A stretch of DNA of 8,839 nt from Bacteroidota bacterium (lineage in GTDB: Bacteria > Bacteroidota > Bacteroidia > Flavobacteriales > Flavobacteriaceae), in contig JABHYI010000256.1 of the NCBI GenBank assembly GCA_018656255.1, forward strand, positions 1 to 8,839, given 5' to 3'. The notes beneath the pieces are model-generated. The model was not told the origin of the DNA. It saw only the letters and a list, made by a program, of their open reading frames with translations, and did not search any database. Below are positions 1 through 6,533 of the stretch, in pieces. Made by a program: the position numbers and the translations under genes. How positions within the stretch are numbered: position 1 is the first letter of the stretch; each line of letters opens with the position of its first letter.

Positions 1-1091
1 AATAAAGAGTCTGAAACATTCTCAAGACCAGAAATTACAGCTCCTTTTTCATAAGCCTCAGGATAACCGCCAGAGACCAACATAACAGTTGCGGCGGCTC
101 TAGTGTCTATTTCAAAATGTAAGCTGTCTAGGGTTTGCTTATAGGTAGCCTCAAATACAGCTACCAAATCTGTTTTTATTCTTGGTAAAACAACCTCGGT
201 TTCTGGATCTCCCATACGCACATTGTATTCTATTACAAAAGGGTCATCACCTACTTTTATTAAACCAATAAACACAAAACCCTTGTAATCTATATTCTCT
301 TTTTGCAGGCCTTCCACAGTTGGTATTACAATGCGCTGCTCAATTTTTTGCATGAGCACATCATCTGCAAAAGGCACCGGAGAAATGGCTCCCATACCTC
401 CTGTATTTAATCCTTTATCTCCCTCACCAATGCGTTTGTAATCTTTGGCAGTAGGCAATACTTTGTAGTTTTTACCATCTGTGAGCACAAAAATACTTAG
501 TTCTATACCGTCCAAAAATTCTTCAATAACAACCCTATTACTAGCTGCGCCAAATTGACCCGCCAACATTTCTTCTAAAGAGGCTTTAGCCTGATCAAGA
601 TCTTGAATAATTAAAACACCTTTCCCGGCAGCTAGCCCATCTGCTTTTAATACATAGGGCGCTTTTAAGGTTTCTAGAAACTGTTTTCCTGCGGCTAATG
701 TTTGTGGAGTAAAACTTGCATACCCTGCCGTTGGAATATTGTGGGCCATCATAAATTCTTTAGCACGCTCTTTACTTCCTTCTAGCAAAGCTCCTTTTTG
801 TGAAGGACCAATAATTTGAACCTCTTGTAACTCAGGGGTGCTAGCAAAATAATCTACAATGCCCTGCACAAGTGGATCTTCTGGGCCTACCACGACCATG
901 TTAATGTTATTGTCTACCACACACTGTTTTATGGCTTCAAAATCTGTAACAGATAGGTTAATGTTTGTTGCAATTGCTGCAGTTCCTGCATTACCAGGGG
1001 CTACAAAAAGATTTTCACAACGGCTACTTTTTGCTAATTGAAAGGCAAAAGTATGTTCTCTCCCTCCAGATCCTAAGACTAATATATTCAT
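1..1091 (-). CDS. purD: Phosphoribosylamine-glycine ligase (GARS), 3' end beyond window
   Basis: Cytosolic ATP-grasp enzyme that joins glycine to 5-phosphoribosylamine, giving glycinamide ribonucleotide and ADP, in the second step of de novo purine synthesis. Reading the reverse complement from the ATG at 1091 gives 363 uninterrupted codons. Seen in order: the N-terminal nucleotide-fold start MNILVLGSGGREH (residues 1-13), GPEDPL (69-74), the ATP-grasp loop KADGLAAGKGV (149-159), NTGGMGA (229-235) and the metal-binding EYNVRMGDPE (288-297). RMGDPE replaces the more common RFGDPE. The family is usually about 420-430 residues, so roughly 60 C-terminal residues lie left of the window. The start is supported because the protein begins directly with the beta strand leading into GSGGREH. 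It is divergent from ileS. Its leader holds only a -7-like octamer, so regulation is not evident. Identification is near certain. Confidence 0.97.
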   Translation of the reverse strand, partial: MNILVLGSGGREHTFAFQLAKSSRCENLFVAPGNAGTAAIATNINLSVTDFEAIKQCVVDNNINMVVVGPEDPLVQGIVDYFASTPELQEVQIIGPSQKGALLEGSKERAKEFMMAHNIPTAGYASFTPQTLAAGKQFLETLKAPYVLKADGLAAGKGVLIIQDLDQAKASLEEMLAGQFGAASNRVVIEEFLDGIELSIFVLTDGKNYKVLPTAKDYKRIGEGDKGLNTGGMGAISPVPFADDVLMQKIEQRIVIPTVEGLQKENIDYKGFVFIGLIKVGDDPFVIEYNVRMGDPETEVVLPRIKTDLVAVFEATYKQTLDSLHFEIDTRAAATVMLVSGGYPEAYEKGAVISGLENVSDSL

Positions 1092-1113
1092 GAAATATAG
1101 ATTTTATGCACCA

Positions 1114-1121
1114 CAAAAATA
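1114..1121 (-). promoter_or_regulatory. purD: Possible -7 element for purD
   Basis: On the minus strand this octamer reads TATTTTTG, matching the Bacteroidota sigma factor -7 consensus TAnnTTTG. It lies 22 bases upstream of the purD ATG. I see no TTG/TTTG at the expected 17-23 base spacing for a -33 element, and the region is AT-rich, so a chance match is possible. Confidence 0.3.
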
Positions 1122-1241
1122 GGCCCTTTTTTAAGGCTACTAAAATTATTTTTAGCATCAAATTATTTTTTTGAATTAATATATAAAAATACCAGAGAAC
1201 TTATTTTAAAGCCTGAAGCAATACGGTATATTTATAGATAT

Positions 1242-1256
1242 TTCTCTGTGAGAGAA
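1242..1256. repeat. 15-base perfect inverted repeat in the purD-ileS intergenic region
   Basis: TTCTCT-GTG-AGAGAA is a perfect inverted repeat with 6-base arms and a 3-base spacer, near the middle of the 281-base gap between divergent purD and ileS. It lies about 28 bases upstream of the candidate ileS -7 element. It could be a protein-binding site or a small hairpin. No T-run follows on the plus strand, so it does not look like a terminator. The function is unknown. Confidence 0.3.
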
Positions 1257-1283
1257 TCCATTTATTTTTTAGTTAAAATTGAT

Positions 1284-1291
1284 TAAATTTG
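1284..1291 (+). promoter_or_regulatory. ileS: Candidate -7 element of the ileS promoter
   Basis: TAAATTTG matches the Bacteroidota consensus TAnnTTTG exactly. It would place the transcription start near 1295-1300, with a leader of about 75 bases before the ileS ATG at 1373. The expected -33 position (about 1258-1266) holds a T-rich stretch but no clean TTTG, so only half of the promoter is supported. Confidence 0.45.
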
Positions 1292-1321
1292 CTGCCTTAA
1301 ACAATTCATAGTTTTACTAAC

Positions 1322-1363
1322 AAGCTTCCTGTTTTTTGGAAACTTAATTACTCGCTACCGCGA
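1322..1363 (+). promoter_or_regulatory. Two small hairpins in the ileS leader
   Basis: The first potential hairpin is 1322-1345: AAG-C-TTCC pairs with GGAA-A-CTT, seven base pairs around one C/A mismatch, with loop TGTTTTTT. The second is 1352-1363: TCGC pairs with GCGA around loop TACC, ending 9 bases before the ileS ATG, where it could affect initiation. Neither carries T-box hallmarks, and the leader is too short for a T-box. A regulatory role is inference from position only. Confidence 0.25.
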
Positions 1364-1372
1364 TCTTGCAAA

Positions 1373-4300
1373 ATGAGCACAAAATTTAAAGAATATAAAG
1401 GCTTAGATCTCCCAAAACTAGGAGAAGAAATACTCGATTTCTGGAAAGAACAGCACGTTTTCGAGCAGAGTATTTCCATTCGTGAAGGAGCAACACCTTT
1501 TGTTTTTTTTGAGGGGCCTCCCTCTGCAAATGGATTGCCGGGGATTCATCACGTAATGGCCCGTGCCATCAAGGATATTTTTTGTCGCTATAAAACTCAA
1601 AAAGGATTCAAGGTAGATCGTAAGGCAGGATGGGATACCCATGGCCTTCCCATTGAGCTTGGAGTAGAGAAGCAACTTGGGATTACCAAAGAGGATATTG
1701 GCACTAAAATTTCTGTGGAAGATTATAATACTGCTTGTAGAAAAGCTGTGATGAAGTACACAGATGTCTGGAACAAAGTAACCGAAAGTTACGGGTATTG
1801 GGTAGACATGCAGGATCCTTATGTTACCTACAAGCCAAAATACATGGAGAGTGTATGGTGGCTATTAAAGCAGATTTACAATAAAGATTTATTATATAAA
1901 GGATATACCATACAGCCTTATTCTCCAAAGGCAGGAACCGGTCTAAGTAGCCACGAGTTAAACCAGCCCGGAACCTATCAAGATGTTACAGACACCACCG
2001 TTGTGGCCCAGTTTAAAGCGGTAGAGCGTTCCCTTCCAGATTTCTTAAAGAAGTTTGATCACCTTCACTTTCTTGCCTGGACAACCACTCCATGGACATT
2101 GCCTTCAAACACGGCATTAACCGTTGGGTCAAAGATTGATTATGTGGTTGTTGCAACCTATAACCAATACACCTTTGAGCCAATTCATGTAATTCTAGCC
2201 AAAAACTTAGTAGCAAAACAATTTACCGGAAAATACGAGCAAACTCAAGATGCTGCTGTAGTATCAAATTACAAGAAAGAAGATAAAAAAATTCCTTACT
2301 TGATTGCTGCTCAATGTAAGGGGAGTGATTTATTAGAAATTAGGTATGAACAGTTGCTAGACTACGCAACACCAGATGCGGGCGTAGCAAACGCCTTTAG
2401 GGTGATTGCTGGAGATTTTGTAACCACAGAAGACGGTACAGGGATCGTGCATACAGCTCCTACTTTTGGCGCAGACGATGCTATGGTAGCCAAACAAGCG
2501 GTTCCGCAGGTGCCTCCTATGTTGGTGAAAGATGCCAATGAAAACCTAGTACCACTTGTAGATTTACAAGGAAAGTTTAGGCCAGAGCTACGAGAATTTG
2601 CTGGAAAGTATGTAAAAAACGAATATTATGATGATGGTCAAGCCCCAGATAAATCTGTAGATGTAGAGCTTGCTATTAAGTTAAAAATAGAGAATAAGGC
2701 TTTTAAAGTAGAAAAATACGTGCACAGTTATCCCAACTGCTGGCGTACAGATAAGCCTATATTATACTACCCTCTAGACTCTTGGTTTATTAAAGTGACC
2801 AACTTTAAAGACCGCATGCACGAATTAAATAAAACCATTAACTGGAAGCCAAAAGCAACTGGAGAAGGACGTTTTGGGAATTGGCTAGCCAACGCTAATG
2901 ATTGGAATTTATCTCGTTCACGTTATTGGGGAATTCCTTTGCCTTTATGGCGCACAGAAGATGGCACAGAAGAAATTATTGTGGGTAGCATAGAGGAGCT
3001 GAAGACCGAAATGCAAAAGGCAGTCACGGCAGGGGTTTTACAAAAAGATATTTACCAAGATTTTGTTGTGGGTGATTACTCTGAAGAAAATTACAACAAA
3101 ATAGACCTTCATAAAAACATTGTAGATAAAATTACCCTAGTCTCGGCCAGTGGTAAACCCATGAAGCGAGAGGCAGATTTAATTGATGTCTGGTTTGATT
3201 CTGGCTCTATGCCATATGCTCAATGGCATTACCCATTCGAAAACAAAGAAAAAGTAGAAAATATTTGGCGTAAGGCAGATTTTATAGCTGAAGGAGTAGA
3301 TCAAACACGTGGCTGGTTTTATACACTTCACGCAATTGCTACCATGATTTTTGATGATGTTGCCTATAAAAATGTAGTTAGTAATGGATTGGTCTTAGAT
3401 AAAAACGGACAAAAAATGTCTAAACGTCTTGGAAATGCCACAGACCCTTTCGAAACCCTAGACAAATACGGACCAGATGCAACACGCTGGTACATGATTA
3501 GTAATGCCAACCCCTGGGACAACCTTAAGTTTGATATCGATGGTATTGGAGAGGTTCGAAACAAGTTTTTTGGTACCCTGTATAACACCTATAATTTCTT
3601 TGCTCTATACGCCAATTTAGATGGTTTTACTTACAGTGAACCAGCTATTGCTATAGAAAAACGTCCAGAAATTGACCGCTGGATACTGAGTGAACTCAAT
3701 ACACTTATCTTAACCGTTGATCAGGCTTTCACAGAATACGAACCTACCAAAGCCGCAAGAGCAATACAAAATTTTGTTGGTGAGAACTTAAGTAATTGGT
3801 TTGTACGTTTAAGCAGAAGACGTTACTGGAAAGGAAGCTATGGGGAAGATAAAATATCTGCCTACCAAACACTGTATACTTGCCTAGAGACTGTTGCCAA
3901 ATTGGGGGCGCCAATAGCGCCGTTTTTCATGGACAGGCTTTACAAAGATTTAGTGGCTGTGGTGTCAAAAAATGAAGTAAAAATTTCTGTTCACTTAACA
4001 GATTTCCCGGTTGCAGACACTTCATTAATTGATAGCGCCTTGGAGGCAAGAATGCAAAAAGCCCAGACGATATCCTCTTTGGTTTTATCATTAAGACAAA
4101 GAGAAAAAATAAAAGTACGCCAACCGCTACAAAAAATAATGGTGCCTGTTTTAGACGCCATGGCAAGAGAAGAAATTCAAGCCGTTAGCGATTTGATTAA
4201 AAGTGAAGTGAATGTCAAGGAAATAGAACTTATTGATGAAGATTCTGGGATATTGGTCAAACAAATTAAGCCAGACTTTAAAAAGCTAGGACCTCGTTTT

Positions 4301-4774
4301 GGAAAAGACATGAAGGCGGTAGCGGCTGTTATTATGCAGCTTGGTCAAGACCAGATTAATTTGTTAGAAAAAGAAGGCCAGATGGCTATTAAAATTTCAG
4401 AAAAAAGTACTACATTGACCTTGGATGATGTCATAATTAGCTCTCAAGATATTGAGGGATGGTTGGTTGCCAATAGCAACGGGATAACAGTTGCGCTAGA
4501 TGTTACTATTTCTGAAACATTAAAAAATGAAGGAATAGCAAGAGAAATTGTGAACCGTATTCAAAACCTGCGTAAAGACTCTGGTTTTGAAGTAACCGAT
4601 AGAATCCATGTAAGTTTGTTGTCTTGCGAAACGCTAGATACCGCAGTTGCGCAAAATCTTGAATATATTAAAGAAGAAACCCTAACCGATACCCTTTCAT
4701 TTAAAGTAGAAATGGAACACGGCACCGAAATTTCGTTTGATGGTATCCAAACAAAATTGAGTATTAATAAATAA
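1373..4774 (+). CDS. ileS: Isoleucyl-tRNA synthetase, IleRS2 (eukaryote-like) type with GIHH motif
   Basis: Cytosolic class Ia aminoacyl-tRNA synthetase that charges tRNA-Ile and edits valine errors. At 1133 residues it is longer than IleRS1 (about 940). Visible features: FFEGPPSANG (45-54) leading into the class I signature, here G57-I58-H59-H60 instead of H-x-G-H; GWDTHGLPIE (86-95); CP1 editing-domain motifs AWTTTPWTLPSN (235-246) and DGTGIVHTAPTFGADD (354-369); RSRYWGIPLPLW (515-526); DVWFDSG (605-611); and the KMSKR loop (681-685). An anticodon-binding domain follows, then a long C-terminal region with no CxxC zinc motif, which fits IleRS2 rather than IleRS1. The GIHH variant has been linked to mupirocin hyper-resistance, so reduced sensitivity is expected but inferred. 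The start places the conserved N-terminal FKEYKGLDLPKLGEEIL correctly. A DksA-like gene follows after 11 bases, suggesting co-transcription. Confidence 0.97.
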   Translation: MSTKFKEYKGLDLPKLGEEILDFWKEQHVFEQSISIREGATPFVFFEGPPSANGLPGIHHVMARAIKDIFCRYKTQKGFKVDRKAGWDTHGLPIELGVEKQLGITKEDIGTKISVEDYNTACRKAVMKYTDVWNKVTESYGYWVDMQDPYVTYKPKYMESVWWLLKQIYNKDLLYKGYTIQPYSPKAGTGLSSHELNQPGTYQDVTDTTVVAQFKAVERSLPDFLKKFDHLHFLAWTTTPWTLPSNTALTVGSKIDYVVVATYNQYTFEPIHVILAKNLVAKQFTGKYEQTQDAAVVSNYKKEDKKIPYLIAAQCKGSDLLEIRYEQLLDYATPDAGVANAFRVIAGDFVTTEDGTGIVHTAPTFGADDAMVAKQAVPQVPPMLVKDANENLVPLVDLQGKFRPELREFAGKYVKNEYYDDGQAPDKSVDVELAIKLKIENKAFKVEKYVHSYPNCWRTDKPILYYPLDSWFIKVTNFKDRMHELNKTINWKPKATGEGRFGNWLANANDWNLSRSRYWGIPLPLWRTEDGTEEIIVGSIEELKTEMQKAVTAGVLQKDIYQDFVVGDYSEENYNKIDLHKNIVDKITLVSASGKPMKREADLIDVWFDSGSMPYAQWHYPFENKEKVENIWRKADFIAEGVDQTRGWFYTLHAIATMIFDDVAYKNVVSNGLVLDKNGQKMSKRLGNATDPFETLDKYGPDATRWYMISNANPWDNLKFDIDGIGEVRNKFFGTLYNTYNFFALYANLDGFTYSEPAIAIEKRPEIDRWILSELNTLILTVDQAFTEYEPTKAARAIQNFVGENLSNWFVRLSRRRYWKGSYGEDKISAYQTLYTCLETVAKLGAPIAPFFMDRLYKDLVAVVSKNEVKISVHLTDFPVADTSLIDSALEARMQKAQTISSLVLSLRQREKIKVRQPLQKIMVPVLDAMAREEIQAVSDLIKSEVNVKEIELIDEDSGILVKQIKPDFKKLGPRFGKDMKAVAAVIMQLGQDQINLLEKEGQMAIKISEKSTTLTLDDVIISSQDIEGWLVANSNGITVALDVTISETLKNEGIAREIVNRIQNLRKDSGFEVTDRIHVSLLSCETLDTAVAQNLEYIKEETLTDTLSFKVEMEHGTEISFDGIQTKLSINK

Positions 4775-4785
4775 ATTAAATCCTT

Positions 4786-5166
4786 ATGGCAGCAGATGTT
4801 AAAACTAGATATAATGACGCAGAGTTAGAAGCTTTTAGAACTCTTATAAAAGAGAAAATTGTTACCGCTCAAGAACAATTAGAGCTTATGAAAAGCGCCT
4901 ACAGGAATGACAGTAATAATGGTACAGATGACACCTCTCCAACATTTAAGGCATTTGACGAAGGGAGTGAAGTAATGAGTAAAGAAACCTCATCTCAACT
5001 AGCCATACGTCAAGAAAAATTTATTCGTGATCTTAAAAATGCATTAATTAGAATAGAAAATAAAACCTACGGAGTTTGTAGAGTTACAAAAAAACTAATC
5101 AACCCTGAGCGTCTAAAACTAGTCCCTCATGCTACTCTAAGTATAGAGGCTAAAAATATGCAGTAG
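4786..5166 (+). CDS. DksA/TraR-family protein with degenerate zinc finger
   Basis: A 126-residue protein related to DksA, the RNA polymerase secondary-channel regulator that works with ppGpp. Predicted helices at about 10-40 and 66-92 would form a coiled coil, followed by the zinc-finger remnant YGVCRVTKKLI (95-105) and RLKLVPHATLSIEAK (109-123). Only the first of the four usual cysteines remains (C98). The others align with T101, S119 and A122, so a zinc site is not expected. The acidic coiled-coil tip motif DxxDxA of E. coli DksA is not seen; the corresponding stretch reads DDTSPTFKAFDEG (48-60). From memory, similar one-cysteine proteins are common in Bacteroidota, so this is probably a lineage form and not a decayed gene. 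It lies 11 bases after ileS, with a strong terminator after it. Family assignment is confident; the exact role is unknown. Confidence 0.88.
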   Translation: MAADVKTRYNDAELEAFRTLIKEKIVTAQEQLELMKSAYRNDSNNGTDDTSPTFKAFDEGSEVMSKETSSQLAIRQEKFIRDLKNALIRIENKTYGVCRVTKKLINPERLKLVPHATLSIEAKNMQ

Positions 5167-5193
5167 CCATACTTGCACACAATTAACTAATAC

Positions 5194-5224
5194 AAAAGAC
5201 CTTACCTGCCAGTAGGGTCTTTTT
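5194..5224 (+). terminator. Rho-independent terminator of the ileS-dksA-like unit
   Basis: A 12-base-pair stem (5194-5205 with 5212-5223, AAAAGACCTTAC against GTAGGGTCTTTT with one T-G wobble) closes a six-base loop CTGCCA and ends in a run of five T. It starts 27 bases after the stop of the DksA-like gene. It should end the ileS transcript before lspA, so lspA probably has its own promoter. Confidence 0.85.
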
Positions 5225-5318
5225 GAGTTTAAACCAAACAATTGTAACTATTTTAAAAGGTGTGCTCAGTGCTATAAAAGGAGGGCTTGCCCCCATGATT
5301 TAAATCAAATAATAATGT

Positions 5319-5326
5319 TATTTTTG
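5319..5326 (+). promoter_or_regulatory. lspA: Candidate -7 element of the lspA promoter
   Basis: TATTTTTG matches the Bacteroidota -7 consensus TAnnTTTG and lies 19 bases upstream of the lspA ATG, implying a short leader. The nearest upstream TTG (5287-5289) is 29 bases away, further than the usual 17-23, so the -33 box is unsupported. A separate promoter is expected because a strong terminator lies between the DksA-like gene and lspA. Confidence 0.4.
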
Positions 5327-5345
5327 TCTACGTTATTTAGCTGCC

Positions 5346-5939
5346 ATGACCTTAAAAAAATCCATACTTCTTATTATTTTGATCTTGTTAATTGATCAAA
5401 TTTCTAAAGTTTATATAAAAACAACCTTTCAGCTTCATGAAGAAGTGGGCGTGTTTTCTTGGTTTAGGATTTTATTTGTTGAAAATGATGGTATGGCATG
5501 GGGAGCAAAAATACCTGGAACTTACGGTAAATTAATACTCACATTGTTTAGGCTTGTTGCTATATGTGGAATAGGGTATTGGCTTTGGGATAGCGCCAGA
5601 AAAAAAAGTGCAGGGATACTTCTTTGTGCTGTTGCCTTAATCTTTGCTGGCGCTCTGGGAAATATTATTGACTCTGTATTTTATGGACTTATCTTTGACG
5701 CAAGTTATGCCAATGTTGCAACTGCCTTTGCAGATCAGCCATACGGCACGCTGTTTCATGGTAAAGTTGTAGATATGCTTTCATTTCCGCTATACGACGG
5801 TGTATTGCCTAACTGGATACCTATTTGGGGAGGAGAACGCTTTACTTTTTTTGATCCTGTATTTAATGTTGCTGATGTTGCCATTAGCACTGGTGTTGGA
5901 ATGCTCATTGTGTTTAATAAAAAGACATTTCCGAAGTAG
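5346..5939 (+). CDS. lspA: Lipoprotein signal peptidase (signal peptidase II)
   Basis: Inner-membrane aspartyl protease that cleaves the signal peptide of diacylglyceryl-modified prolipoproteins. Four hydrophobic segments are visible (about residues 4-16, 63-81, 88-108 and 176-191). Family motifs in order: IDQISK (16-21), VENDGMAWG (45-53), AGALGNIID (101-109), VVDML (141-145) and FNVADVAI (173-180). The predicted catalytic aspartates are D143 and D177. At 197 residues it exceeds the roughly 160-170 of E. coli-type enzymes. Most of the extra length lies between GNIID and VVD, where about 31 residues replace about 8, probably a periplasmic loop. S110 stands where many relatives have arginine (GNxIDR). 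The start is the first ATG giving a short N-terminus before the first membrane helix. It is transcribed towards the minus-strand folate gene, with only 33 bases between their stops. Confidence 0.96.
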   Translation: MTLKKSILLIILILLIDQISKVYIKTTFQLHEEVGVFSWFRILFVENDGMAWGAKIPGTYGKLILTLFRLVAICGIGYWLWDSARKKSAGILLCAVALIFAGALGNIIDSVFYGLIFDASYANVATAFADQPYGTLFHGKVVDMLSFPLYDGVLPNWIPIWGGERFTFFDPVFNVADVAISTGVGMLIVFNKKTFPK

Positions 5940-5959
5940 ACGGTATCCTTGTCTAGAAA

Positions 5960-5980
5960 CTTTTTTAAAATATTAAAAAG
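5960..5980. terminator. Possible bidirectional terminator between lspA and the cyclo-ligase gene
   Basis: CTTTTT at 5960-5965 pairs with AAAAAG at 5975-5980, a 6-base-pair AT-rich stem with T-runs on both strands, placed between two convergent genes. It overlaps the last codon and stop of the minus-strand gene. The low GC content makes it a weak candidate, and position is the main support. Confidence 0.3.
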
Positions 5981-6533
5981 TATAGGTGTTTTTTGGAGTG
6001 ACACAGTAATCAAGAGCAATATCATGTGAGTCGCTTGGTATCTTGTTTTCTGCCTCAAAAAACGAAAGTCCAACAAAGCGGGCCTGTGGAGCACACTGTT
6101 TTAAAAACCGATCATAAAATCCTTTTCCATATCCTACCCTATGCCCCTTTTTGTCAAAAGCAAGTAGCGGCACAAAAACTACATCTATGCTAGGGGCCAA
6201 AATTTCAACACCTTGTTGAGGTTCTGGAATGCCAAATTTTGAGAGAGCAATACGGGTATTTTCTTGCAACAAAATGTGTTGCAAGGTGTGGGTGTCAAAA
6301 TTAGATTTTGAAAGAATAACACTTTTATCTTTTCCTTGCAAAACACTCAGCAAATAGCTAGTATCTACCTCTATTTTATTTTCTATAGGTAAAAAAATAT
6401 GGTAATTGGTGTACTCCCAAATGGGTAATTGTAACACCCGGTTTGCAATGGCAAGGCTTTGATCTGCAACAGCTTTTGTGCCCAAGGAAGCTCTAAGGGT
6501 TTTGTAGTGTTGTCTAAGTGTTTCTTTGGTCAT
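5973..6533 (-). CDS. ygfA: 5-formyltetrahydrofolate cyclo-ligase (MTHFS family)
   Basis: Cytosolic enzyme that uses ATP to convert 5-formyl-tetrahydrofolate, a dead-end and inhibitory folate, into 5,10-methenyl-tetrahydrofolate. The 186-residue length is normal for the family. Visible signatures: an N-terminal helix with the RxxYKxLR-like stretch RQHYKTLR (7-14); IFLPIENKIEVDT (46-58), the substrate-binding strand and loop; GIPEP (101-105); and VPLLAFDKKG (121-130) followed by RVGYGKGFYDRFL (132-144), the glycine-rich nucleotide-binding and catalytic loop. The ATG overlaps the stop of the upstream zinc hydrolase gene in an ATGA arrangement, so the two are probably translationally coupled and co-transcribed from rimK. 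It is last in the three-gene unit and converges on lspA. Folate cofactors usually carry polyglutamate tails, which may or may not explain its place next to a glutamate ligase. Confidence 0.93.
   Translation of the reverse strand: MTKETLRQHYKTLRASLGTKAVADQSLAIANRVLQLPIWEYTNYHIFLPIENKIEVDTSYLLSVLQGKDKSVILSKSNFDTHTLQHILLQENTRIALSKFGIPEPQQGVEILAPSIDVVFVPLLAFDKKGHRVGYGKGFYDRFLKQCAPQARFVGLSFFEAENKIPSDSHDIALDYCVTPKNTYTF

Noticed and set aside
859..1041. Plus-strand open frame of 60 codons inside purD
   Set aside because: It lies antisense to conserved PurD codons, and its protein is low in complexity and resembles no family.
1295..1372. T-box riboswitch upstream of ileS
   Set aside because: The leader is too short, and I see neither the conserved T-box bulge sequence nor a terminator/antiterminator pair.
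1501..1510. T8 run early in ileS as a phase-variation tract
   Set aside because: The gene is essential and the reading frame is intact; a run of eight T in AT-rich DNA encoding VFFE is ordinary.
3927..4166. Minus-strand open frame of 79 codons inside ileS
   Set aside because: It is antisense to the ileS anticodon-binding region, with no independent start context or family resemblance.
4786..5166. The DksA-like gene as a decaying pseudogene because of its missing cysteines
   Set aside because: The frame is open and full length, conserved surface stretches remain, and similar one-cysteine forms are, to my knowledge, normal in this phylum.
5280..5303. GGAGGG followed by ATG-ATT-TAA, resembling a two-codon leader ORF before lspA
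   Set aside because: It lies upstream of the candidate lspA transcription start, and the GGGC-TT-GCCC symmetry there accounts for the purine run; two codons are weak evidence.
5756..6094. Minus-strand open frame of 112 codons across the lspA-cyclo-ligase junction
   Set aside because: It overlaps the conserved 3' half of lspA and the end of the cyclo-ligase gene in another frame, and the protein shows no recognisable motif.
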